This document shows positions 8,150 through 17,200 of a stretch of DNA of 24,191 bases, piece by piece. Positions within the stretch are counted from its first letter, which is position 1; each line of letters starts with the position of its first letter. This stretch comes from CALVJJ01 sp045538425 (GTDB lineage: Bacteria; Bacillota; Clostridia; Christensenellales; UBA1242). The stretch is from NCBI GenBank assembly GCA_045538425.1, contig JAZSRJ010000018.1, positions 1-24,191 of the forward strand, in the 5' to 3' direction. The notes under the pieces were generated by a model, which saw only the letters and a program-made list of their open reading frames with translations, did not search any database and had not been told where the DNA came from. The position numbers and the translations under genes are program-made.

Positions 8150-9253
8150 ATGAATTATTGGGAAAGATTAGCAAAAGTATTAGTACATCATTCTTGCAAG
8201 GTAAAAGTTGGGGAAAAAGTACTCATCGAATATTCTGGATGTCCAGCAGAGTTTGTAGTTGTGCTTATGGACGAAATTATGAATGCAGGCGGGTATGTTT
8301 ACTTATGGAATGTGGATCACACAATACAACATAAATTATTGGAAAAAGGAAATGAGGAACAATGGCGATGGATAGCATCTATTGATAAATCTATTATGGC
8401 AAGTGTGGATGCGGTGATCTTGATTGGGGGAGAACACAATAGTTTTTGGTGTTCGGATATTGGAGTGGAAGCAAAACAACAATATGCAACACTCTATTCA
8501 GGACCTGTGCATATAGAGACAAGACTTAAGAAAAAATGGGTATTACTTCGTTATCCAACAGATGCGTTTGCACAAAGTAGCCAGATGAGTACAGGTGCTT
8601 TTGAAGAGTATTTTTATAAAGTATGCTGTTATGATTATGATGATATGGCAAAACGTCTAGAAGGATTAGAGAACTTAATGAGAAAGACGGATAGAGTGCG
8701 GATTGTTGGCGATGGAACAGATCTATCTTTTTCTATTAAAGATATGGGTGTTGTTAAGTGTTGTGGAGATTGCAATATTCCAGATGGGGAGATCTATACA
8801 GCACCAATCAGAGAAAGTGTGGAAGGGGTAATACGATTTAATGTGCCAGTAACTCATCAAGGTGTACAATTTGGTTGGATCGAACTTCATTTTGAGAAAG
8901 GGAAAGTTGTTAAATCCATTACGAATCAAAACCAAATTGATCTAGATCATATTTTGGATACGGATGAGGGAAGTAGATATCTAGGAGAATTTGCTTTTGG
9001 GGTGCACCCGTGTGTCACTTTCCCAATTAATGATATTTTGTTTGATGAAAAAATGTATGGCAGCATTCATTTGGCACTTGGTAATAGTTATGCGGATGCT
9101 GACAATGGCAATCGCAGTGCACTTCATTGGGATCTAATACTAGATCAACGAAATGGTGGAGAAATCTATTTTGACGATGTCTTAATTCGTAAAAATGGTG
9201 AATTTATATTGTACGAATTAGTTGTCTTAAATCGAGAAAATATGCTAAAATAG
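8150..9253 (+). CDS. M29-family metalloaminopeptidase (AmpS/PepS type)
   Basis: Cytoplasmic two-metal exopeptidase that removes N-terminal residues from peptides. All the metal-ligand motifs of the thermophilic aminopeptidase family are in order: PDGEIYTAP with E214, LGEFAFG with E280, GSIHLALGNSY with H307 and Y314, and ALHWDLI with H326 and D328. The 367 aa are roughly 40 shorter than classical AmpS/PepS (about 410), but the metal site appears complete. The ATG at 8150 follows AAGAGG. Only 21 bases separate its stop from gapA, with no terminator, so it is co-transcribed with GAPDH, an unusual pairing. The gene name varies among species, so none is given. Confidence 0.92.
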   Translation: MNYWERLAKVLVHHSCKVKVGEKVLIEYSGCPAEFVVVLMDEIMNAGGYVYLWNVDHTIQHKLLEKGNEEQWRWIASIDKSIMASVDAVILIGGEHNSFWCSDIGVEAKQQYATLYSGPVHIETRLKKKWVLLRYPTDAFAQSSQMSTGAFEEYFYKVCCYDYDDMAKRLEGLENLMRKTDRVRIVGDGTDLSFSIKDMGVVKCCGDCNIPDGEIYTAPIRESVEGVIRFNVPVTHQGVQFGWIELHFEKGKVVKSITNQNQIDLDHILDTDEGSRYLGEFAFGVHPCVTFPINDILFDEKMYGSIHLALGNSYADADNGNRSALHWDLILDQRNGGEIYFDDVLIRKNGEFILYELVVLNRENMLK

Positions 9254-9274
9254 TCTTAGAGAGGTGAAATAATT

Positions 9275-10291
9275 ATGGCAAAGAAAACAATAAAAGTGGG
9301 TATTAATGGATTTGGTCGTATTGGTAGATTGGTTTTAAGATTGTCTACACAATTTCCAGGTATTGAAGTAGTGGGTATCAATGATCCTTTCATTGATATT
9401 GAATATGCAAAATACTTACTAACCTATGATACTGTTCATGGTCATTTTGATGGTACAGTAGAAGTAAAAGATGAAAATACTTTAGTGGTTAATGGTAAAG
9501 CAATCAAATTGTATCATAGCCTTAACCCTGAAGAAATTGATTGGGCTGGTTGTGGTGCAGAATATGTTGCTGAAGCTACTGGTAAGTTCACAAAAGCAAG
9601 TGAAGCAAGACGTCATATGCAAGGCGGTGCAAAAAGAGTCATTATTACAGCACCAGGAAAAGAATGTCCAATGTTTGTTTATGGTGTCAACCAAGAAAAA
9701 TATGATAACTCAATGGATGTTGTATCCAACGCATCTTGCACAACCAACTGTTTAGCACCAATCAGTAAAGTGCTCAACGATCATTTTGGTATTGAAGAAG
9801 GTCTTATGACCACTGTGCACGCAACAACAGCGACACAGTTAACAGTGGATGGCCCAAGCAAAAAAGATTGGAGAGCAGGACGCGCTGCTGCTGGCAATAT
9901 TATTCCATCTTCAACAGGTGCTGCTAAAGCTGTTGGTGAAGTTATGCCAGAACTTAAAGGAAAATTGACTGGTATGAGTTTTAGAGTTCCTACACTAGAT
10001 AGTAGTGTTGTGGATCTTACTGTAAGACTTAAAAAATCTACAACTTATGAAGAGATCAAACAAGTAATGAAAAAACATGCAGCAACAGATATGGTTGGTG
10101 TACTTGGATATACCAAAGATGCTGTTGTAAGCAGTGATTTCATTGGTTGTACATGTGGAAGTGTCTTTGATGCCAATGCAGGTATTATGCTTAATGATCA
10201 CTTTGTAAAAGTTGTTGCATGGTATGACAATGAGTTGGGATATACCACCCAATTGTTGCGCCTTATGGATTATATGCGTACACAAGAATAA
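9275..10291 (+). CDS. gapA: Glyceraldehyde-3-phosphate dehydrogenase, type I
   Basis: Glycolytic enzyme that oxidises glyceraldehyde-3-phosphate to 1,3-bisphosphoglycerate with NAD. The 338 aa are normal length. Visible motifs: the dinucleotide fold NGFGRIGR (11-18); D37 in VVGINDP, typical of NAD preference; the active-site signature SNASCTTNCLAP with nucleophile C155; H182 in TVHATTATQ; and WYDNELGY near the C-terminus. AGAGAGGTGA precedes the ATG at 9275. It follows the M29 peptidase in one transcript and ends at a hairpin terminator. No adjacent pgk/tpi/cggR as in Bacillus, so the usual lower-glycolysis operon is not present here. Confidence 0.98.
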   Translation: MAKKTIKVGINGFGRIGRLVLRLSTQFPGIEVVGINDPFIDIEYAKYLLTYDTVHGHFDGTVEVKDENTLVVNGKAIKLYHSLNPEEIDWAGCGAEYVAEATGKFTKASEARRHMQGGAKRVIITAPGKECPMFVYGVNQEKYDNSMDVVSNASCTTNCLAPISKVLNDHFGIEEGLMTTVHATTATQLTVDGPSKKDWRAGRAAAGNIIPSSTGAAKAVGEVMPELKGKLTGMSFRVPTLDSSVVDLTVRLKKSTTYEEIKQVMKKHAATDMVGVLGYTKDAVVSSDFIGCTCGSVFDANAGIMLNDHFVKVVAWYDNELGYTTQLLRLMDYMRTQE

Positions 10292-10300
10292 AAAAGATAG

Positions 10301-10331
10301 AAAGTTGGCTTGAATATAAGTCAACTTTTTG
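10301..10331 (+). terminator. gapA terminator
   Basis: Stem AAAGTTGGCTT (10301-10311)/AAGTCAACTTT (10318-10328), one G-T wobble, 6-nt loop, then a U run. Confidence 0.9.
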
Positions 10332-10358
10332 TTTGTATTTTAGGCTCAAATATGCTAT

Positions 10359-10364
10359 TATAAT
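10359..10364 (+). promoter_or_regulatory. Likely -10 element of the mnmA operon promoter
   Basis: A consensus TATAAT lies 27 bases before the ATG at 10391. The -35 is poor (TATTTT at 17 bp, or TTGTAT at 20 bp), so the promoter is inferred mainly from the -10 and from the terminator upstream. Confidence 0.5.
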
Positions 10365-10390
10365 AAGGATAATATGTTTTGGAGAAAACA

Positions 10391-10885
10391 ATGAAAAAGA
10401 ATAAAAAATTAAAATGTCCAGTCTGCGGCTGCAAAATGAAACAAGATATTTGTCCATATTGTTTGGTAACGTCTGATGAAGTCAGAGCTGCAAGCAATAA
10501 AGATGCAAAGATAGCTATGAAAGCAGGTAAAAAAGAGTATATTCATTACACCAATACATTGCCTAGTGATGTTAGTCGAAAAAAGTTGTTTTGGTTTTCT
10601 TTGTTTTTGGGCTGGGCAGGCGTTCCTAACTTTATGGTTGGAAAATATAATAAAGGATGGTTTTGTCTGATTACTAGTCTATTATCTTGGTTTTTTAGCG
10701 CATTTTGGGCATTATCAGGAGGATTAGGTTGGTCAACTACTGTGGTCACTATTTTTACTTGGGGTTTAGAAATTATGGTATTCCCATTCATTGTCATGTT
10801 GTTTTTCTGGCTTAGTGATTTTATGGGAGTCGTATCCGGATCATTCAAAGTGCCAATTATTGTTGCTGGAAAGGAGAACAAATAA
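10391..10885 (+). CDS. Zinc-ribbon plus TM2-like membrane protein
   Basis: The ATG at 10391 is chosen over the TTG at 10379 because GGAG (10381-10384) precedes it. The 164-aa product begins with a rubredoxin-like knuckle CPVCGCKMKQDICPYC (C9, C12, C21, C24), likely a zinc ribbon facing the cytoplasm. After a polar linker comes a TM2-like segment, FWFSLFLGWAGVPNFMVGKY (about 72-91), followed by two or three more hydrophobic helices. TM2 proteins are small membrane proteins of mostly unknown role. Its stop shares one base with the mnmA start (TAATG), so it is the first gene of the mnmA-yigZ-recX-acpS operon. Function is not inferred from this. Confidence 0.85.
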   Translation: MKKNKKLKCPVCGCKMKQDICPYCLVTSDEVRAASNKDAKIAMKAGKKEYIHYTNTLPSDVSRKKLFWFSLFLGWAGVPNFMVGKYNKGWFCLITSLLSWFFSAFWALSGGLGWSTTVVTIFTWGLEIMVFPFIVMLFFWLSDFMGVVSGSFKVPIIVAGKENK

Positions 10886-11979
10886 TGGAACAAAAAACAG
10901 TTGTTGTTGGGATGAGTGGTGGGGTAGATAGCAGTGTTGCTGCATATCTACTCAAACAACAAGGATACAAAGTCATTGGTTTATTCATGCTTAATTGGGA
11001 AGAAGATGATGAAGATGGGGTATGCTCTGCAGTTAGTGATTATGAAGATGTTAAAAGAGTATGTAATAAGATAGGTATACCTTATTATACGGTTAATTTT
11101 GCACAACAATATTTGGATCGTGTATTTTCTTATTTTTTAGAAGAATATCGTAATGGACGTACACCAAATCCTGATGTGTTGTGTAATAGAGAAATCAAAT
11201 TTGGACCATTTTTAGAATATGCTAGAACTCTTGGCGCAGATTATATAGCGACAGGACATTATTGTGATATCAGTCATGAAAACAATATTCATCGTCTTAA
11301 AAAGGCAGTGGATACCAATAAAGACCAAACTTATTTTCTCAATCAATTGAATCAAGATCAATTAAGTCAAGTTTTGTTTCCTTTAGGAAAAATGACTAAA
11401 CCAGAAGTAAGAGTGATTGCAGAAGAGTTGGGTTTGTCTACAGCGAAGAAAAAAGATAGCACAGGTATTTGTTTTATCGGTGAAAGAAAGTTTCGTGAAT
11501 TTTTGAAAACGTATTTGCCTGCAAAATCTGGTAATATTGTTGATTATGCAACTGGTAAAGTGGTAGGAAAACATGAAGGCATGATGTACTATACATTGGG
11601 ACAAAGAAGAGGTCTCAATCTTGGTGGTACAGATGATGGTGAAAGTGGTAGATGGTTTGTGGTAGATAAAGATGTTGCCAATAATATACTTTATGTTAGT
11701 CATGGTGACGAACAGCCTCTTATGAGTTATGCTTTATCTTCTTCAAAAATTAATTGGATTCCTGAAAAACCAACAGATCAAGAGTTTGATTGTTATGCAA
11801 AATTTCGTTATCGTCAACCAGATCAAAAGGTTCATGTGGAGATAAAAGGTGAAGGTGTGTATGTAACATTTGCCGAACCGCAAAGAGCAGTTACTCCTGG
11901 TCAATATGTTGTCTTTTACACAGAAACAGATTGTCTTGGTGGTGGCGTAATTGAAAAAGTATATAAGGAAACAAAATAA
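10885..11979 (+). CDS. mnmA: tRNA-specific 2-thiouridylase MnmA
   Basis: Cytoplasmic enzyme that thiolates U34 of tRNA-Lys, -Glu and -Gln using ATP and a persulfide sulfur donor. The 364 aa are normal length. Seen: PP-loop GMSGGVDSS (9-17), NPDVLCNREIKF with catalytic C100, ATGHY (122-126), KDQTYFLNQL (146-155) and STGICFIGERKF with the second catalytic C196. The C-terminal beta-barrel region ends GGGVIEKV. The start overlaps the stop of the TM2-like gene by one base and its own stop overlaps the yigZ start by one base (TAATG twice). GGAG at 10873-10876 is the ribosome binding site. Confidence 0.98.
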   Translation: MEQKTVVVGMSGGVDSSVAAYLLKQQGYKVIGLFMLNWEEDDEDGVCSAVSDYEDVKRVCNKIGIPYYTVNFAQQYLDRVFSYFLEEYRNGRTPNPDVLCNREIKFGPFLEYARTLGADYIATGHYCDISHENNIHRLKKAVDTNKDQTYFLNQLNQDQLSQVLFPLGKMTKPEVRVIAEELGLSTAKKKDSTGICFIGERKFREFLKTYLPAKSGNIVDYATGKVVGKHEGMMYYTLGQRRGLNLGGTDDGESGRWFVVDKDVANNILYVSHGDEQPLMSYALSSSKINWIPEKPTDQEFDCYAKFRYRQPDQKVHVEIKGEGVYVTFAEPQRAVTPGQYVVFYTETDCLGGGVIEKVYKETK

Positions 11980-12581
11980 TGTATCTTGGTATTGCAGATA
12001 ACATTGATGATCAGGTAGAAATTAAGAAGAGTAAATTCTTAACCTATCTTCGCATTGTTCAAACAGAAGAAGAGGTGGAACAATATCTAGCAGAGTTTCG
12101 AGAGCAACATAAAAAAGCAACACATGTATGTTATGCCTATCGCTTGCAATCGCCATCTCGAGAAAAAGCAAGTGATGATGGAGAACCTAGTGGTACAGCT
12201 GGTGTGCCAATGCTAGATATTCTAAAAAAGAAAAATATTACCAATGTGTTGGCGGTGGTTGTTAGATATTTTGGTGGAGTTAAGTTAGGGGCAGGCGGAT
12301 TGGTTAGAGCCTATGCTGGGAGCGTAGTAGAAGCACTTGAAAAAGTTGCTGTTACGACTTGGCAGACGGGACACTTATATCAATTGTGCTGCGATTTTGA
12401 CAATTACTCTACGATTCAAAACAATATCACGGCCGTGGGAAAAATTAAGAAGATAGAATATATGGATAAAGTCTACATCTACTGTTATTCGTCTTTGACG
12501 CAGGAGGTGTTGCAGGCGAGAGTGGATTGTGTGGTTGAGTATCTAGGGGATGAGGATTATAAAAGTGATAACGAGAATTGA
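11979..12581 (+). CDS. yigZ: YigZ/YvyE family (IMPACT/UPF0029) protein
   Basis: The 200-aa product matches the family throughout: IKKSKFLTYL near the N-terminus (15-24), THVCYAYRL (48-56), ASDDGEPSGTAGVPMLDIL (64-82) and VVRYFGGVKLGAGGLVRAY (94-112), the highly conserved core. The C-terminal UPF0029/DUF1949-like domain (about 135-200) is less conserved. The IMPACT family is related to eukaryotic regulators of the Gcn2 kinase; the bacterial role is still poorly defined. It overlaps mnmA by one base and recX by 17 bases, so all are translationally coupled. Confidence 0.95.
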   Translation: MYLGIADNIDDQVEIKKSKFLTYLRIVQTEEEVEQYLAEFREQHKKATHVCYAYRLQSPSREKASDDGEPSGTAGVPMLDILKKKNITNVLAVVVRYFGGVKLGAGGLVRAYAGSVVEALEKVAVTTWQTGHLYQLCCDFDNYSTIQNNITAVGKIKKIEYMDKVYIYCYSSLTQEVLQARVDCVVEYLGDEDYKSDNEN

Positions 12582-13188
12582 AGTCCAACAACATAATAAA
12601 AATAGAGTGAGTATATTCTTAGATGAAGAATATGCTTTTTCTATTGCATTAGAGACTGCAATGAAGCATAGCCTTAAAAAGGGTATGGAGTTGGATGATT
12701 GTGCAATAAAATCACTGATTTTGGAAAGTGATCAACGTACTGCGCTTGATCAAGCAGTCAATTATCTTAGTCAAAGATTAAAAACAAAGCAACAAATGAT
12801 AGATTATGTCAAAAAACATGGGTTTGATGACATTATTGTACAATATGTAATAGAAAAATTGGAAGAATATCACTATATTGATGACCAAAACTATGTAGAG
12901 AAGTATATTACGACCTATTTGGGAAAAGTGGGAAAGAAGAAAATTGAATATGATTTGTTGAAAAAAGGGATTCACAAACAATTGATTCAGTCAGCTTTGC
13001 ACGAGTGTGAAGTGGATGAGGAAGATGTATATTATTTAGCTAAGAAAAAATTAGGAACAAAACAACTTGATCAAAAAGAAAAAGAAAAGTTGTTTCGTTA
13101 TCTTGCAGGAAAAGGTTTTTCTTATGAAGAGAGTAAGAAAGCAATTGTCAGTCTGGCAAAAGGAGATGAAGATGAGAGTTGGGATTGA
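12565..13188 (+). CDS. recX: Regulatory protein RecX
   Basis: RecX binds RecA and limits its filament growth and recombinase activity. I place the start at the GTG at 12565: GAGG (12552-12555) lies 9 bases before it, and the resulting N-terminus VITRIEVQ aligns with Bacillus RecX. An ATG at 12550 in frame would add MRIIK but has no spaced ribosome binding site. The 207-aa product shows the family pattern: IFLDEEYAFSI near the N-terminus, then three-helix RecX repeats including RLKTKQQMIDYVKKHGF and IEKLEEYHYIDDQNYVEKYI. It lies between yigZ and acpS, overlapping both. TGA is the stop and TGG codes Trp just before it. Confidence 0.92.
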   Translation: MITRIEVQQHNKNRVSIFLDEEYAFSIALETAMKHSLKKGMELDDCAIKSLILESDQRTALDQAVNYLSQRLKTKQQMIDYVKKHGFDDIIVQYVIEKLEEYHYIDDQNYVEKYITTYLGKVGKKKIEYDLLKKGIHKQLIQSALHECEVDEEDVYYLAKKKLGTKQLDQKEKEKLFRYLAGKGFSYEESKKAIVSLAKGDEDESWD

Positions 13189-13516
13189 TGTGATAGAACA
13201 CGCTCGTTTTGAAAAGATTAAGTCTGCGCACTTGGAAAAGATATTCACTCCAAAAGAATTGGAGTATGCTACGAGTGTCAATATTCCTATGAGACTTGCT
13301 GGTATTTATGCTTGTAAAGAAGCATTTGTCAAAGCACTTGGTGTCGGTATAGCTCCAATTGGACTCAACAATATAGAAGTAGGACATCTTCCTAGTGGAA
13401 AGCCAGTCTTAATCCTGTCAGATAAGATCAAGCAAACATATAATATTGCTAATCTTGATGTTAGTATTTCGCATACTGATACATTGGCAACCGCTATTTG
13501 TGTGATAGCGGATTGA
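13172..13516 (+). CDS. acpS: Holo-[acyl-carrier-protein] synthase
   Basis: Transfers 4'-phosphopantetheine from CoA to apo-ACP, activating it for fatty acid synthesis. The ATG at 13172 follows AGGAG (13161-13165) at a 6-base spacing; a longer in-frame extension from 13067 runs through recX and is rejected. The 114-aa product has MRVGIDVIEHARF with Mg-binding D6, LAGIYACKEAFVKALG with E50, and the C-terminal VSISHTDTLATAICV with H101. It is the last gene of the mnmA operon. Its position upstream of a MazF-type toxin recalls the acpS-ydcC-alr-ndoAI-ndoA order of Bacillus, with ydcC and alr absent. Confidence 0.97.
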   Translation: MRVGIDVIEHARFEKIKSAHLEKIFTPKELEYATSVNIPMRLAGIYACKEAFVKALGVGIAPIGLNNIEVGHLPSGKPVLILSDKIKQTYNIANLDVSISHTDTLATAICVIAD

Positions 13517-13525
13517 TTTTGTTGG

Positions 13526-13531
13526 TATAAT
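13526..13531 (+). promoter_or_regulatory. Possible -10 element before the mazF pair
   Basis: TATAAT lies just after acpS; no good -35 at 16-18 bp (TGATAG at 17). Weak evidence for separate transcription of the toxin pair. Confidence 0.35.
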
Positions 13532-13557
13532 TTTCCAGATAAAACACAAAGTAAAGT

Positions 13558-13580
13558 AAGGCTACTATGGTAGTCTTTTT
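13558..13580 (+). terminator. Hairpin with U run between acpS and the mazF pair
   Basis: AAGGCTAC/GTAGTCTT (one G-T wobble) with a TATG loop and U run. It ends the mnmA-acpS operon, or, if the -10 at 13526 is used, lies in the leader of the next operon as an attenuator. Confidence 0.75.
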
Positions 13581-13601
13581 ATTTTGAAGACGAGGTTAGG
13601 T

Positions 13602-13826
13602 ATGAAAGACTGGATTGAAGGATATAATTGTGACACAGACCATGTGGTTCAATTGTGGAACATTTTGCTAAATGATTGTCATATGGTAAGTAATAGACAA
13701 CTTATGGAGTCGTATCAATCTTTGACCGGAGATGAGGATCAACTTATGCTTGACCCAGATCTGCAAGGGCTTATTGCATACGAAAAAATATTAGGAGATT
13801 ATGAATCAAGACATCAAAAGAGGTGA
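13602..13826 (+). CDS. Small acidic protein overlapping mazF, candidate antitoxin
   Basis: The ATG at 13602 follows GAGG (13592-13595) at a 6-base spacing. The 74-aa product is acidic and helical, without the ribbon-helix-helix pattern of Bacillus EndoAI or the AbrB fold of E. coli MazE. Its 3' end overlaps mazF by 26 bases in another frame, the usual arrangement for a toxin-antitoxin pair, and it occupies the EndoAI position after acpS. The antitoxin role is inferred only from this context. If correct it would be an atypical or highly diverged partner. Otherwise it is an unrelated small protein and MazF may be orphaned or neutralised by something encoded elsewhere. Confidence 0.7.
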   Translation: MKDWIEGYNCDTDHVVQLWNILLNDCHMVSNRQLMESYQSLTGDEDQLMLDPDLQGLIAYEKILGDYESRHQKR

Positions 13827-14154
13827 TTTGTTTTATGCAGACTTAAGTCCTGTTGTTGGTAGTGAACAGGGTGGAGTAAGACCTGTGCTTGTATTACAAA
13901 ATGATGTGGGGAACAAATATAGCCCAACGGTGATTGTGTCTGCGGTAACTAGTCAAATTGGTAAAGCAAAAATTCCTACGCATGTAGAACTAGACAAAAT
14001 TGTCTACGGACTAAAAGCGGATAGTGTGGTTTTGCTCGAACAAATCCGCACATTAGACAAACAACGATTAAAAGAAAAAATTGGGGTCTTAGATCCACAA
14101 AAAATGCAAGAAATCAACAAAGCTATTCTTATCAGTCTTGGCTTTGGATTTTAA
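13801..14154 (+). CDS. mazF: MazF/EndoA-type mRNA endoribonuclease toxin
   Basis: Sequence-specific mRNA interferase. The 117-aa product is close to Bacillus subtilis EndoA throughout: RGDLFYADLSPVVGSEQGG (7-25), RPVLVLQND, PTVIVSAVTSQ, KIPTHVELD, SVVLLEQIRTLDKQRL. Catalytic residues expected from the Bacillus enzyme are R27 and T50, both present, so the protein should be active. The start codon at 13801 lies within the upstream ORF, with GGAG (13794-13797) only three bases away, which may keep translation low and coupled. Terminator downstream. Its sequence is much better conserved than that of its putative partner. Confidence 0.96.
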   Translation: MNQDIKRGDLFYADLSPVVGSEQGGVRPVLVLQNDVGNKYSPTVIVSAVTSQIGKAKIPTHVELDKIVYGLKADSVVLLEQIRTLDKQRLKEKIGVLDPQKMQEINKAILISLGFGF

Positions 14155-14157
14155 GTA

Positions 14158-14203
14158 AAAAAACTGCTCTATTTTTGGGTTTTTCCAAAGTGAGCAGTTT
14201 TTA
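14158..14203 (+). terminator. mazF terminator
   Basis: AAAACTGCTC (14160-14169) pairs with GAGCAGTTTT (14192-14201), with a small inner TTTGG/CCAAA hairpin in the loop and a U tail. Confidence 0.85.
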
Positions 14204-14235
14204 TCTTTTTCCACAAACTTTTTGCAAATAGTGTA

Positions 14236-14263
14236 TTGACATTTTGCCAAAAAATGCTATAAT
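14236..14263 (+). promoter_or_regulatory. Consensus promoter of the 1490-aa gene
   Basis: TTGACA (14236-14241), 16-bp spacer, TATAAT (14258-14263): both hexamers are perfect. AGAGG (14285-14289) precedes the ATG at 14297. Confidence 0.9.
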
Positions 14264-14296
14264 GTATGTAAGAAAAAATAACAAAGAGGTATTGTT

Positions 14297-17200
14297 ATGG
14301 CAAAGAAAATGAACAAAGAAAATATTTCAGCGAATGTATCTTTTCAATATGAAAAAGAAGAAAAGGTAGTGACAACAAAGACTGAAAAGTATTTTTTGGT
14401 TGTTGATGGCAAAAAATATACTTTTACAGGAGATAATGCTGCTATTATCAAAACATATATTGAAAGTACAACTGATGAACAATTGCTAGGCAATATCATC
14501 GGTCTTTTAATGCAAATAAAAGGTGTAGGGGCAACTGTTGCTACCAATATCTTGAAAGTATTTAGTGGCGATATTGAAGGATTTCTCAATGCTATTGCAG
14601 ATGAAGAAGTAGAAAAAGTAGCTTCTGCAAAAGGTGTTAAGAAGTCAGTAGCTGAAGTTGTTGTTGAAGAATTGAAGCAAAAGATCTTCTATCAAGCAGC
14701 TTTGAAGAGCACATCAAGTGAATCTGCCAACTTTGTGATTGTGGAAGATATGCCGCTTGAAATTCATGCTCAAAGCAAAGAAAAAGTTAGTTATCCAATT
14801 GTTCCTGCTCAAAACTATCCAATTGTACCATTAGAAAAAGAAGTGAGTGCAACTGAAGAAAAAGAAGTAAAAACAGATTCAGTACAAAGTAATGTCTTGA
14901 CTCGTGATATGACTAGAGAAGAAAAATTGGCATACTTGAATCTAACAACCAAACTTCACAAACAACACAGACTTGGTCCTAATAAATATCTTTCTAAAGA
15001 TATGAAGAACATTGTTACTTTTGATAAAGATGGCAATGAAGTCGTTGTAGAACCAGTTGGTCTTGTTGCTAGAGTGATTGATAATATTATCAAAGGTGCT
15101 CAAAAGAGAGAACAGTTAAAACAACAAAAACGATTCCAAGAAAATGAGATTTTGGCAAACAATCAAAAATATCAAGAACTGATGGCAATCTTTGAAAATA
15201 GAGTGGTTACTGGTATTGAAGGTTTTTCAGCAATGAAATACAGTGCTCCTAAGAGATATCAATATCAACTAAATGCGATCAAATATGAAGTAATGAATCA
15301 ATTCGTAGTTGAAGGACAAGAACCTGTTGATGTGATCAAAACAAGACTTAAGGAAGATGATCAATTCACTAGTAAGTTTGAAGCAAAGATAGAAGAGGTA
15401 TTAAAACCTTATAGAAAAGTATTAGAAGCTAGAGAAATTACATGGAATACGATTGTTATCCATGAAGGTCGTCGTTTTGTAACACAACAACAATTGGACG
15501 AAATTGCTCTAAAAACAATGGAACAAGCATCAAAAGATGCATCAGATGAAGAGATTGAGAGTTTGATTGCACAACGTCAATATGACGCGATGGAATCTGC
15601 ACTTAAAAAGGTTATTAATAGACATAAAGATGCTTTCAAACATATCAAACCAGAAGAATGTCTTAACGATCATGTAGAATGGATTAACAAATATGAAGCA
15701 ACAAAAAGTTATCTTGCTGAAGAAGCATACAATATGGCTTTGAAGGAAGAAAAATCTGCTTTTGCTGAAGTGATTAAGACTAAATTGCAACAACGTAAAC
15801 AAGCAAAACAAAAAAATAAAGAACTAAATAATAATCTTAATACTGTTTTGAACGGACTAAGTAATCATATTAGCAACTTAAATGTTATAGAGAACATCCC
15901 TCAAGCAGAAAGAGCTATGTACGAACAACAATTATTCAATGGTGTTCTTTCTAGATATATCCAACGTCCTGCTCTAGATAAAGAAGCACGTGCATTGTTA
16001 GAAGAACGTTTGGATACCTATCATACAGCAGGTAAAGATGATACTTATATGTTGTATACACTCATCACTATTGCTGATGAAGTAGAGCAAGAAATTGCTG
16101 TTGAGACAGATAATGTTAGAAAAGCGGTGAAAGAAGAATATCTAAAATATGCAAAAGCGTGGGTTGGCAATAAAGATACTAAGCATTTGTCTTTTGCTGA
16201 TGTGAAAGCATATGTGGAAAAACATAAAGAACTTGCTACTGGTGAGTATTGGAATGAATATGATCAATGTTTGGATATTTTAGATGTTATGGCAGAAGGT
16301 CAAAAGAAAACATTGGAAAATGTTACAAAAATGGCTTTTGCAAAATATCATTTTGACCAAATTAAGGCAACTGATCCTTATCTTGCTAGATATTATGAAA
16401 TTCATCCAGATGAATTACAAACTCAATCTCAAGCAATTGTTCTTGATGACCAAATGCGTTTGGTAACAAAAGTAGGTAATGCTGTCGACAATCAACTAAA
16501 TAGTGATTTTGTAAAATATCTTACAGAAGAGCAAAAACAAAATATTGTAGAACAATTATCTACCGAAATTATTATGCATTCTGTTGGGGCAGATAATTTT
16601 GAACCAACCAAAGTGTACAATCAAGTATCTATTGCTATGGCAACAGATCGTTATGGATATCAAGAAATAGTTGACACACAAACTCGCGTTAGAATGGATC
16701 ATTTTAATGCAGATATTGAAAGCAGAATAGAATCTACAAAAGCTATCATTGAACAATTTGAAGCAGAAGGCAAAACTTTTGAAGAAGCAATGGCTAGTTT
16801 TGCGGAAAGATATGATTATAAAGATATTAGAAAGAATCTTGTTAGTCAACCTAATAGAGTCAATGTCAATGCTGCTGAAGCATATCTTGATCGACTCAAT
16901 CGCGAACAACAAGCAGATCGTTTGATTGCTAAAGCCATCTATGAAGATGTATACCGTAAAACTCTTACTTATAAAGAGTATCTTGATGCATTGAATCTTG
17001 ATAACACAAGAGATGTTTTGGTTGAACTTGAAAAGGATAATCAATACCTCAACAAGTTGGAGCAAGAAAGAATTGCTGAAAATCAAGCAAAATATGAAAG
17101 TATTATGAAGGCTGCAAAAGCAAAAGACAGATATGCTTATATTTCTCCAACAGCTGTTATTAACAGACATGACGTTGGGGTACAACAAAGAGGTTTCTTC

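Noticed and set aside
13067..13171. N-terminal extension of acpS
   Set aside because: It overlaps recX for over 100 bases and begins with a Lys run not found in AcpS; the ATG at 13172 gives a normal N-terminus and has AGGAG.
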